Source: Paraspadella gotoi
Taxonomy: Eukaryota > Chaetognatha
Direction of reading: 5' to 3'
Length of the DNA: 64,000 bases
Assembly: GCA_051294375.1 (NCBI GenBank)
Contig: CM119265.1
Span: forward strand, 14,481,541 to 14,545,540
Numbering within the stretch: the stretch's first letter is position 1; the number at the start of each line of letters is the position of its first letter. Made by a program: the position numbers and the translations under genes. The notes under the pieces were generated by a model. That model was not told the origin of the DNA. It did not search any database and worked only from the letters and a program-made list of their open reading frames with translations. Below are positions 9,408 through 47,709 of this stretch, piece after piece.

Positions 9408-12400
9408 TTATGATTTGATATTCTTGGTCCCTTTAGATGTTCCCCCTTTGTTGGCTTGGCCGTCCAACGCTGACGACCCGGGGTTTCCTTCGATCTCAAC
9501 GTCGTCGGGGTGACACGCAACACGCTCAATGTCGTCTAAACTAGAATTTTCCACTCGTTGTTCTAAATCCTAATTAGGTAAAAAGAATTAATTTGAAAGG
9601 ATGCTCCATTTCCAGTCGAGTGTTGCACGATTTTTAAAAATTATTATTTTAATACTTAATTAATAATTGTAGAGTCATCGCATGTACTGTTTAAATAAAA
9701 GAAATTACTGCGCTTGAACCCAAATTCGACGTTTCTTAATCAATTAAGTCAATTTTAATTTAAAGATTATCCCCTGCAAATAGTGATTAAAGATTTTAGC
9801 AGTGTTCCAAGAGTTTCCAACCTTGCAGAATTGGTCAACGATCTTGTCTAAGTCGCTTGGAGAGAAATGCGGCTTCAAATCTATCCGAAGTTGCTCGACC
9901 AAGCGAGTCTTGGCCTTTGACTCTTCTAAGCGGAAGGCTCTTCCTTCGGGCTTTTTGATGGTCAAGTGAATCTTCGTGCCGGCGACAATATCGTAATCAC
10001 AGAGACACTGAGCGTCCGCCAGAATCTTACCCTGAATAAATAAAAATGAAACAAGTTTGAGCAAACAATGTCGGATCGGCCTACGAAAATTAATTAATTA
10101 ATTTTAATATTTAATAATTATAAATTTATATACAGCTTATCATCATCGATGTCCTTAAAATAAAGTAAATATGACTTATATTTTTTCCATTTAAACTCAT
10201 TTCCACTGGCACAAATCCGTCAAAACTTTATATCTAGCTTCTTCACACATTTCCTTCCCGCTCACAAAATTTCATCTCAATCTATTATAGGTTAAAATAA
10301 GTAAAAAGAGTCAAGTAAATGTGACTCATATTTTTTTCATTTAAACTCATTTCCACTCGTACCGAAACTTTATATCAAGCTTCGTCACACATTTTCCTAC
10401 CCACACACAAAATTTAAACTCAATCTATCCATCCAATTATTATTAATTAGAGTATTTATTGGTTAAAATAAGTAAAAAGATTTTAGTAAATGTGACTTAT
10501 GTTTTTTCCATTTAAACTCATATCCACTCACACGATTCCATTGAAACTTTATATCCAGCTTCATCACACATGTTCCTACCCATACACAAAATTTCATTCC
10601 GATCCAACCAGCCAATCACGAGTTATTGGTGCTTTTTGCTAAGGTGGGACGGATGGATGGATTGATTGACAGATTAATTAATGATTAATTAATTGACTAA
10701 TTGATTAATTAATTATTTTATTTATTAATACATCCTGCATATACATTTAATATAAAAGGAAAAAAAATCATAATCGATTAGTGAAACAGGTTTTTTGTTT
10801 TTTTCCATTTAAACTCATTTCCACTCAAACGATTCCATCGAAACTTGGTTTCCTGTTCATACACACACTTTACTACTCGCATACAAAATTCCAGGTCAAT
10901 CGCCCCATCCACTCATGAGCAATTGGTGTTCAAATAGTGAATTTTTTTTTTTTTTTCCATTTAAACTCATTTCCACTCGGACGATTCCATCGAAACTTTA
11001 TATCCAGCTTAATCACACACTTCCCTACCCACACACAAAATTTCATTTCAATCCATCCATCCAATCACGAGTAATTGGTGTTTTTTGCTAAGGTGGGACG
11101 GACGGACAGACGGACATCATTTTTTTTGCATAATTTATCATAATTCGATGTTCTGACATGATATAAGTTAATGCCCGACAATATTGAGGGGGCAGACCGA
11201 CGGACCGACAAAGTGAATTATAGAGTCGGGATCTGCTGATAAGCAGATCCGACTAAAAAAAAATAAAAATCAAAGGCTTTCTGAAAAAAGTATTGCGAAA
11301 CAAATTACTAACAACGGCTAGGCGAGGCAACGCTTCTGAAACTTTTACGAAATCAATTTCTTTAGGTTTAGTCAAGAAAAAGGGAATAAAATAGCGGCAT
11401 AGGCAACAAAATAGGCATAACCAAATCCACTCTTATTTAAATTCTGAATTCTTTCTTCGAGGTTAACGTCTATTATCGAAATCAAATAAGATGGGGGACG
11501 AAGAGGCCCCTGCTGAAGGAGCCGAAATGAACCCCAAGCCTGGTTGGTTTCCAACTTGAGGTGTATTTGTTTATACTCGTGGACGCTAATCCTTTCCTTT
11601 TTCTTAGGCGAAACTAAGAAAAAACAAACTTTTGCCGAGGGAGTCGCGGAAGCCAAAAGAAACAACAAAGGCGGATCCTTCGTCAAGAGCTACTTTTTAG
11701 TTTTGTGCGGTAATAAAAGAGCTACAAGAATACTATACCCCAGAGGGCCTTTGTAAGACGACTTTCTTAAAGCTTATACCTACTGACATTTTTCCAGCAA
11801 CGACCGCGATTACCATTTGCCTCTTGCTATTAATGTCCATTCCAATCACCATGATAGGTGAGGTTCTAGAAGAAAAGCGGTACACGACTACACGTTCTCT
11901 TTTCACGCTTTGTTCAATCTATTACCTCTACAGGAATGGGCGGTGCCTACATTGACAAGTGTCCCCGCGAAAGGATGATCCCCATATTCCTCATAGTGTT
12001 CGGGGTTTTCGCCGTGGTCGCCATATTGTTGTCAATTCCGCTTCATTGTCAGGCTTCCCACTATCACAGTGACGAGAAACATATCCTTCTGATCTGCCTC
12101 TGCTGCGTCGTGTGCGTCTTCGAGATCTTTCTCTTCATCTGGTTCCTCGCCGGAAACGTCTGGGTTTTCAGGTGTGCTTTTCCTGACGGGAGCGACTTTC
12201 TAAATCCGTAGCCGTCATGTCTTTTCTTTTTCGCTCTCAGGATAAACATGCCCACACAAGCGGAATGCGACACAGACCTGTACCTCTTCTCATTTTGGAT
12301 CATTATCGTCATCTACATCCTTGTCATACTCTTAATCGTCATCCTTTGCTGCATAACTCTCATTATCATTGCAAAAGCCAACAAGTCAGTTTCGAGATAA

Positions 12401-12590
12401 GACATTCGTATAGTTTAACGTGAAATAATGGATTTTCCTTCCTATTCCTTACCTTAAAGACAAGCCGCTGATGATCAACAGGCACGTCAAAATGACGCGA
12501 AAGAAGACGCTTGATAGCGGAGATGGTGTAGTCGGCCTCTACTTCCAAGTCACACTCTTGGCCGGCGATGAACTTGATGGTCACGATCAT
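9408..12590 (-). CDS. UBL4A: Ubiquitin-like protein 4A (GET/TRC pathway)
   Basis: Three exons: 12590-12453, 10031-9822, 9569-9408. They join in phase to 169 codons (human UBL4A is 157). Residues 1-75 form the ubiquitin-like fold, from MIVTIKF through GKILADAQCLCDYDI. The C-terminus has the helical motif shared with UBL4A (SLDDIERVA), then an acidic, low-complexity tail. In animals UBL4A works with GET4 and BAG6 to hand tail-anchored membrane proteins to the targeting ATPase GET3. Reading through exon 2 into its intron would give a shorter product, but the exon 3 homology shows the GTTGGA donor after DQFCK is right. Intron 1 (2.4 kb) holds an antisense TMEM272-like gene and a cluster of 160-bp repeats. 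Transcription starts head-to-head with IRP1. Confidence 0.9.
10180..11262. repeat. Clustered dispersed repeat (CATTTAAACTCATTTCCACT family)
   Basis: Five partial copies of a roughly 150-170 bp unit starting with CATTTAAACTCATTTCCACT (near 10,187, 10,340, 10,508, 10,805 and 10,958). The last continues into a tail with GGACGGACGGACA-like runs, a CATAATTTATCATAATTCGATG word and an end hairpin, GGATCTGCTGATAAGCAGATCC (in two halves, about 11,228-11,251). The same unit recurs at about 17,437-17,830 and 35,657-35,955. No ORF. It behaves like a non-autonomous element expanded in tandem inside UBL4A intron 1. Confidence 0.7.
11491..12400 (+). CDS. TMEM272-like four-pass membrane protein
   Basis: Five exons: 11491-11542, 11608-11709, 11798-11857, 11934-12171, 12241-12400. 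They join in phase to 204 codons. The protein has a short acidic/lysine-rich cytosolic start and four hydrophobic helices. Between helices 1 and 2 is the signature GAYIDKCPRERMIPIFLIV, and helix 3 leads to FLAGNVWVFR, both as in the TMEM272 family found from nematodes to vertebrates. A later YLFSFWIIIV segment is helix 4. Function in the family is unknown. The first donor (GTTGGT at 11543) is my choice because the next GT would leave a stop in frame. The whole gene lies inside intron 1 of UBL4A on the opposite strand, ending 52 bases from UBL4A exon 1. Confidence 0.85.
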
Positions 12591-13255
12591 ATCGATGGTT
12601 TTTATTTATTTATTTTTTTTTTTAATATGGGATTAACGGCGAAGAGACGCGCGCGACACGAAAATCTTAATCTTCCCTCTTGAAATTTTTTAGTCACTTT
12701 TTTTTAAGTAATAAAACGTAATTTATTCTGTGTAGTTGTGTGCTATATTTTAGCATTTATGAGTGTGAGTGGATAGAGCGAGACAGAGCGAGAGTCACTC
12801 AGATTCGGTTTGGTCGGTAGACGTCACCTCCTCCTCTTTGTTGACGAGTCACGACGACGACGACGACGCGAACAAAAAGACAATCCAATTCTCGACTCAT
12901 TTTTTTGCTCCGTCGGACGAAGACGAAGAACTCTGGACTTAGTCTGCACTCATCCAAGCCGCAGCAGCCGCTCCTCCACCCTGTTCCACGGTTTCCGACC
13001 CCCACCACCTCCGGGTTATCTCGTGCCGAGATAGATTATCGAATTAGAAACGAAGGTTAAGTTCGGTGAAATTGAAATGGACAAAGTTTGGTATTTTGCA
13101 CTGCACGACGAAGCATCGAGAAAAGGAAGGTTTCCTTCCACGCTGGCAACTAGGGGCGTTCGACGACTTTTGCCTCCGAAGTAGCGAAAGGCGAAAGAGA
13201 AAATATATCTTCCTCTCGGGTTCGAACGACTCGGCACCGCTCAACTGATTTCCTG
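12591..13255. promoter_or_regulatory. Shared head-to-head upstream region of UBL4A and IRP1
   Basis: 665 bases separate the two start codons, which point away from each other. The stretch contains an ACG-rich run (about 12,850-12,872), GC-richer than its surroundings, and must hold both promoters and 5' UTRs. No TATA-like box is clearly placed. A 5' UTR iron-responsive element was not recognised. Confidence 0.5.
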
Positions 13256-42456
<29,201 letters not shown>

Positions 42457-42779
42457 ATTTCTTTTCAAAAACGGAGTTGGTTAGAAAATCCCAAGCCTTT
42501 GTTTGGAAATAATATGCCAGGGATTTTGTTCTTGTATTTTGTTTCGAAAGAGTGAAAAAGACTTCGAAAAACAATCTTTGATCGTTAACCGATTCGTGCC
42601 AAGTTTCATACGGGCGAATGTTTGTTTATACATTCCGTTTTGCGAATTGTATTCATAGATCGAATAATTATTGGTTTTTGTCAAATAATATACCAGTATT
42701 GTTGGTGCGAAAATCTTTTTTTTTTATTTACTACAGTTTAGGGTTACGCATTTAGCTTCATGATTTACGTTAGGAAGCT
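42457..42779. other. Convergent intergenic gap between IRP1 and SNAP-25
   Basis: 323 bases between two stop codons of genes that run towards each other; it holds both 3' ends. No canonical AATAAA was seen on the plus strand before 42,700. Confidence 0.5.
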
Positions 42780-43651
42780 TCATTGAAGTAACCTGTCGAT
42801 CCTGTGTTGATTCCGGGCGATCCCGATCTCGTTAGCTTCCGCCTTTACGTGAATGTTTTCCAGTTGATCGTTCTGCCTCTCAATGACTTCACCCATGTCT
42901 ACGGCCATCGATTTGAGCCCGTCTAAGCAATCGCCCACCGCCCTCAAGTTGGCATCCATCTCCTTTTCGCGATCGTCGCCCAGAGTTTCGACGCAGCGTT
43001 CTTGGTTCGCCGGGGTCGATCCCGCTTCCTCCTTCGCTCCTTTCCTTACGTCGTTTTCTTTCTTATTCTTGACTTTACTTTCCTTTGCTCGGTAGGCGTC
43101 TCTGTAGGCATCAGACCTGTCGAATGTCTTCCATCGTTTCCATGGCAGCGTGAAGCACCCGCAACATTTTTTCATTTCCTCGATGTGCGACTCGGCCTTT
43201 TGGACGCCGACGGCCACCTCATCGAGGTTGTCCTCGATGCGATCAAGTTGCTCACCCTGTCGCACCTGGGAATCACTTAAGTATATGGCTCAGGAGATTC
43301 GAAAACGAAAGTTTTATTTTTATTACTAAAAACTATTATTAAAAATACTAAAAACTTTCGTTTTCGAATCTGCTGATCTTATTGAACATTGAACAACTGA
43401 TTATATTATATATATTAAATGTACATATATGATAAATTTGAGATAGTAGATTCGTAAATTGTTCATACCAGTTCTTCTATTGCCTCTACGCCCACTGCTC
43501 TCGCTTCTTCGATGTGACCCACCATCCGCCTCGTGGCGTCGCGGGACGAATCCACGGCTCGATCGACCCGACGAAGGTAGGCCCGTTTCTGGCCCGCGAG
43601 TTCTTCGTCGACTCGAGGCTGCCACGATGGCGAACCGGTTCGCGACGCCAT
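42780..43651 (-). CDS. SNAP25: SNAP-25 family SNARE (Qb/Qc)
   Basis: Two exons: 43651-43469 and 43265-42780, joining in phase to 223 codons. The N-terminal SNARE helix is about residues 33-90 (SRDATRRMVGHIEEA, then VRQGEQLDRIEDNLDEV with the zero-layer Gln64). The linker begins with a short cysteine cluster (KKCCGCF, Cys 95, 96, 98), the usual palmitoylation site; SNAP-25 generally has four cysteines there, this one three. A charged linker with a conserved SDAYRDAY site follows, then a C-terminal SNARE helix (DANLRAVGDCLDGLKSMAVDMG..RQNDQLENI). The protein drives vesicle fusion with syntaxin and synaptobrevin at the plasma membrane. Whether it is the neuronal or the ubiquitous paralogue (SNAP-23/24) cannot be told. 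Confidence 0.92.
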
Positions 43652-43732
43652 CCTCGGTTTTAAAAGTTACGGTCGTAAAAGTCGAGACGCTCCTCGTAGA
43701 TTAGGGGAAAAAACTTCGCCTTTACAGTAGCG

Positions 43733-44262
43733 GTAGCCGACCAAATTCAGATTTCAATGGAACCAGCATTAAACTCATCCATTATTGGTTTAATTAATTA
43801 TTGTGTTAAAATATTTTTTTTGCAAAAATGTTCCGAACCATGAGTAATTCGCTAATTTAAATTATTATTTTGCTATATAATTGTTAAATTTTTTTTGTAT
43901 TTTAAGTTTTTTAATTGATTCTGATAGAGTCTTAAAAAGTTAAGCAAAAATATAATTACAACTTTTTAAAATTTTGATGTTTATTTACAAAAAATTGAGT
44001 AAAAAACTGCTTAATTATCGGATGATGATGATGATGATGATGATTTTTTAAGGTTTTTCTCAATTTTAACCCACTTATCATCAAAATATTAAAAAAAGAA
44101 TTTATACTTTGTGTAGATAACTTTTTATAAAGCTATTTGAATCTGCTTTTAAAATAAAAAATCAAAAATTTTTTTTGACATTTCCTATCTATAAATAAAT
44201 ATTAAAAAAATTAATTACTAATGCTTTTTGCCATTTTAGAAAAGTTTTTCATACATTTCTGA
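43733..44262. repeat. Dispersed repeat with (GAT)n core, copy 1
   Basis: About 500 bases starting CGGTAGCCGACCAAATTCA and matched by 45,073-45,510 in the same orientation. Both include TGTTAAAATATTTTTTTGCAA and a GATGATGATG run followed by TTTTTTAGG. Between SNAP-25 and the next gene; no ORF. Confidence 0.65.
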
Positions 44263-44502
44263 GATAACTTTCAATGGAGCAGTTTCATTTGGAAAGGTTC
44301 CCAAATCAAACTTCTGACCCACCCCATTGACGAAGTTTGGCTCTACTTTAAGTTTAAAGTATTCAAGCTTTGTACTTCTTTGAAAATTTCGCGAAAAGAA
44401 ATTCGATTAAACTTACAGATAAGATAATCTCTTTAAGCAGAAAACTTTGAGAAAAGCCTCAAGTTTTGTTTTTTTTGGATTTGTTCTTATTGATCGGTCG
44501 AA

Positions 44503-46604
44503 ATGCCGAGAGATGCCGACCCCGGAGAGAAGGTCGACCCGGAGAGTTTCCTCCATTTGCCTTATTGGCGTTATTACCGAGACGGCGTCCTGCTTCACGG
44601 ATGGCAGAATAGAGTACCGCAGGACCCTCAACCCGGCCCCTTTAAAAGAAAGGGGGAAGAAACAGCGTTGCCTCAAGGTCGGTCAAAAAAGGAATCTATG
44701 CTCTGTTTTAAACTTTCCCTAATGGGAATACTTTTAATTTTACCGATCGTAACCGAACCGGTTATTTATTTTTTTATTTGTATATATATCATTTTTTAGC
44801 TTCAGCGTAAAATTCAGGGTAAAATTTTATTTTTGCCGACTGGGGTTTGGCTTCTTTTAAATTTAATTTTTTAAATTAAAAAATTATTTAAAAAGATATT
44901 TTTAAAAAAAATATTATATAATTATTTTAAAAATTTTACTTTTGCTGACCGTGGTTTTGGCGTTTTGAAAAACCTTTCAAAATATTTATTTTTTAAAAAA
45001 ATTTAAAAAATTATTTAATTATTTTAACTTTAAACTCTTTTAAGCTTAACCATAAACCAATTAACCCTAAATAGCGGTCGCCGACCAAATTCAAATTTTA
45101 ATGGGAACAGTATTAAACGAATCTATTATTGGTATTAGTTAGTGTTAAAATATTTTTTTGCAAAAATGTTCCGAACTATGAGTAATTCGCTAATTAAAAT
45201 TATTATTTTGCTATATAATGTTTTTTTTTTTTATTTTAATTTTTTTTTAATTGATTCTGATAGAGCTCAAAATGTTAAGCAAAACATATAATTACAACTT
45301 TTTAAAATTTTGATGTTTTATTACTGAAAATGAGCAAAAACTATTAAAATCATCAGATGATGATGATGAGGATGATTTTTTTAGGTTTTTCCCCAATTTT
45401 CACACACAAAAAATTTTTTGACATTTCTTATCTATAAATAAATATTAAAAAGTTAATTACTAATGCTTCTATCCATTTTTGAAAATTTTGGTCCATGGAA
45501 AGTTTTCTCAAAAACTTGTGAATTTGACGCAGAAAAAAAGTAAAAAACGCCAGATCTTTTGTTTAAAAGTTATTCTTTTCCCGCTCAAGGCACTATCTGA
45601 AACGAAGATTTTACGAACAAGTGGTTTAGTTTCTTTATGAAAATAGTAAACTAAAATACTGCTTTTAAAAACGATAATTATTTGTTTTAAGGCTTAAGTC
45701 GAACTGATGTCATTTGAAACAGTTTAACCACTATTTTATACAGTTTAACCACTATTTCATAACAGGAAAACCTATTGAGAACAAGTACTCGCACTATTAC
45801 AAAAGCTCGTATCAAAACGACTATCTTAGCCGGGTACCGAAAGATCAGTCGTTCGCCATGCAACTCAACGAATTCGTCAATCAAACTGAACAGATTTTAG
45901 GTTAAACGATGAAATTTGTAATTTTATGAAATTTTAATTTGCGATATTCTTATCAAAGTTACGTTACGTATAGGCAAAGGAAAGTTTAATGGTAGTTTAA
46001 TTTCGGGAAACTCGGAAGAAACTATCAGGGGGGAAAAATCCAATTTTTTTTCTGAGAAGAAAATTTTTTTTTTATTATAACATTAAACAATGAAAATAAA
46101 TGCAGCATAAAAGATAATAATTTGAAAGTTGCAAACTGTGTAAAAAAATCAAAATGGTTTCACGAAAGTTACTTATTTTTGCATGGTTGAAGGTTATCCT
46201 GGTAAGGACCCGAACATGACATCTTCTCACGATCGTTGGTCCGATCGATTCCGAGCCGCTTCCGAGTACATGTACGAATACGCTCATCCGGAAATCAAGA
46301 AGGATCCATGCAAAGCCATTTTCGGACACGCCATTCCGACGCGTCTCGAAAAGGTGGTTGTAAATGCATAATTTGGATTTCGGAACGACGAAAATAGATT
46401 CACTTTTAATAATAATAATAATAGTAATAAAATTGATCATGCTATAACCAGGATCCCGAATGCGAGTTGGTATGTCCTTCGAATCTCAGCGCTGAAGAGA
46501 AGCAAAAAGAAGAGGAAGAAAAAGAAAGAAAAGATATTGAAAGGGAAAAATGCGAACGAAAGATGGCGCTCTTTACGAAACCGCTTTCTCGTCCGCCATT
46601 TTGA
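44503..46604 (+). CDS. Unrecognised four-exon gene, small basic/acidic protein
   Basis: Exons 44503-44677, 45766-45900, 46193-46353 and 46452-46604 join in phase to 208 codons (207 residues). I do not recognise the family. The protein has aromatic-rich segments (HLPYWRYYRDGVLLHGW; NKYSHYYKSSYQNDYLSRV), a stretch TSSHDRWSDRFRAASEYMYE, cysteines at DPCKAIFGH and DPECELVC, and a Glu/Lys-rich coiled-coil-like tail. There is no signal peptide or membrane segment. Short aromatic/proline proteins of this kind occur among ciliary microtubule inner proteins, but that is a guess. Intron 1 is inflated by repeats. The acceptor before exon 3 (GTTGAAG) is poor but keeps the frame. A possible poly-A signal AATAAA is at 46697-46702. 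Confidence 0.65.
44820..45510. repeat. Nested MITE plus second copy of (GAT)n repeat
   Basis: About 44,822-45,080 contains two left-end-like sequences of the GCCGACCG MITE (TTTTTGCCGACTGGGGTTTGG and TTTTGCTGACCGTGGTTTTGG) and a right end near 45,075, as if one copy inserted in another. From 45,073 follows a second copy of the 43,733-44,262 repeat. All of this is inside intron 1 of the unrecognised gene. Confidence 0.5.
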
Positions 46605-46696
46605 AAGGGGAAATCCATTTGGGACCTCAATACATAATTATATATTATCATACATTGTTTTTCATTCTAAACTTGTCGCGTTTTTCGTGGTCGCTC

Positions 46697-46702
46697 AATA
46701 AA
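46697..46702 (+). terminator. Candidate polyadenylation signal
   Basis: AATAAA, 93 bases after the stop codon of the unrecognised gene; the only canonical signal close to its end. Confidence 0.5.
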
Positions 46703-46792
46703 GTTATACATAAAATCGTTAGATCCACATTCTCACTGATCAATATTATTTTTTTTCAAACCTCTACGGTCTACTGTTACAGTCTCCATAGT

Positions 46793-47137
46793 TTAAACTA
46801 GAACGAATATGGAATCGTTTAAATCAGTATTTTCACTATTTTCACCTAACTCGTCCAATTCACCAGCCTCTGTCAACTTATCTATTGACTTCCCCAAGTC
46901 AATGCCCACTATATCACCAATCTCCTCCGTTTCTCTTCGCGCCCAACTTCGTTCTAATTCTCTCCTTTTCGCGTCGTCGGCTGCTTTGTGTCGATTCCTT
47001 CGAACGGAAACGTCCCGTAATGACGTTGCCTCGTCGCCGCTGCCGCCGCCGCATCCCGGACCCCTTTCGGGATCGCATTTCCGTAGCCGCAGCAGAATTC
47101 TGCAGCTTGCGTTTTGGCTCGAGGGGGTTAATGACAT
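46793..47137 (-). CDS. Hypothetical ORF, 114 codons
   Basis: Open minus-strand frame from an ATG at 47137, Arg-rich at first (KAADDAKRRELERSWARRE), then acidic (GELDELGENSENTDLNDS). Unlike the microsatellite ORFs nearby it is not repetitive. No homology is recognised, no partner exon was found, and the opposite strand is also open, so it may not be real. Confidence 0.25.
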   Translation of the reverse strand: MSLTPSSQNASCRILLRLRKCDPERGPGCGGGSGDEATSLRDVSVRRNRHKAADDAKRRELERSWARRETEEIGDIVGIDLGKSIDKLTEAGELDELGENSENTDLNDSIFVLV

Positions 47138-47527
47138 CGAGTTACGAACTGTTTTTGTTTCAAAAATTGTCTTTTTAATTGACTTTTTAACTCGAGGCCG
47201 ATTGATTGCCCTGTGAGCGAACGATATTTATATTATATTTATATCGTTTCCCCATATCTATACATTTCCGTAGACAAAAAAAAAAAACTGTTTGTCCTAA
47301 AAACGTGTCTTCTGCCGAACAAAGCTCTCGGTTTCATTCTCGAATCGTTTTTGAGGTAACAAAAGACTTAATGAAGCTTTCTCCGACCACCGGGACAAAG
47401 GAACCCAACTTTCCAACAATTCTTTTCATCTCTCCCGCCTCTCGCTTCTCTCCTTAGGGTTATCATGGATCCTCTCTTACCCTCACAACCCCGTCAGAGA
47501 AAGAACCGCGGAGATTCAATATATTAT

Positions 47528-47709
47528 GGCGACGGGGAGACGTGTGATGCCCCGGGTGTGAGGCATCTCCCGACAGCTGGCGCTCATTGCTTCGGACATG
47601 TTACTGGCGTGTTTATGCCGACACCATCACACTTTAACCATCGTGAGGGGGATTGAACCCGGAACTTACGGTTGATGAACGAGTACTTAGCTGTCCAAGC
47701 CAATGGCCA
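47528..47709 (-). repeat. tRNA-derived SINE, family 1, well-preserved copy
   Basis: Read on the minus strand it starts CCATTGGCTTGGACAGCTAAG (A-box region) and about 35 bases later has GGGTTCAATCCC, a near-perfect pol III B box. The tRNA-unrelated body GTGTGATGGTGTCGGCATAA follows, then an ATAATATA tail. Shared with 13,899-14,098. Confidence 0.85.

Noticed and set aside
10180-11262. CRISPR-like array
   Set aside because: Spacing is irregular, units are 150 bp or more, and the genome is eukaryotic.
44503-46604. Assignment to mitochondrial complex I subunit NDUFB10
   Set aside because: Length is similar, but no motif or cysteine pattern of that subunit aligns.
47465-47656. Short ORF beginning MDPLLPSQ
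   Set aside because: It overlaps the tRNA-derived SINE on the opposite strand.
47528-47709. A functional tRNA gene
   Set aside because: The B box is good but the acceptor stem does not close and the sequence continues into a shared non-tRNA body, so it is a SINE.
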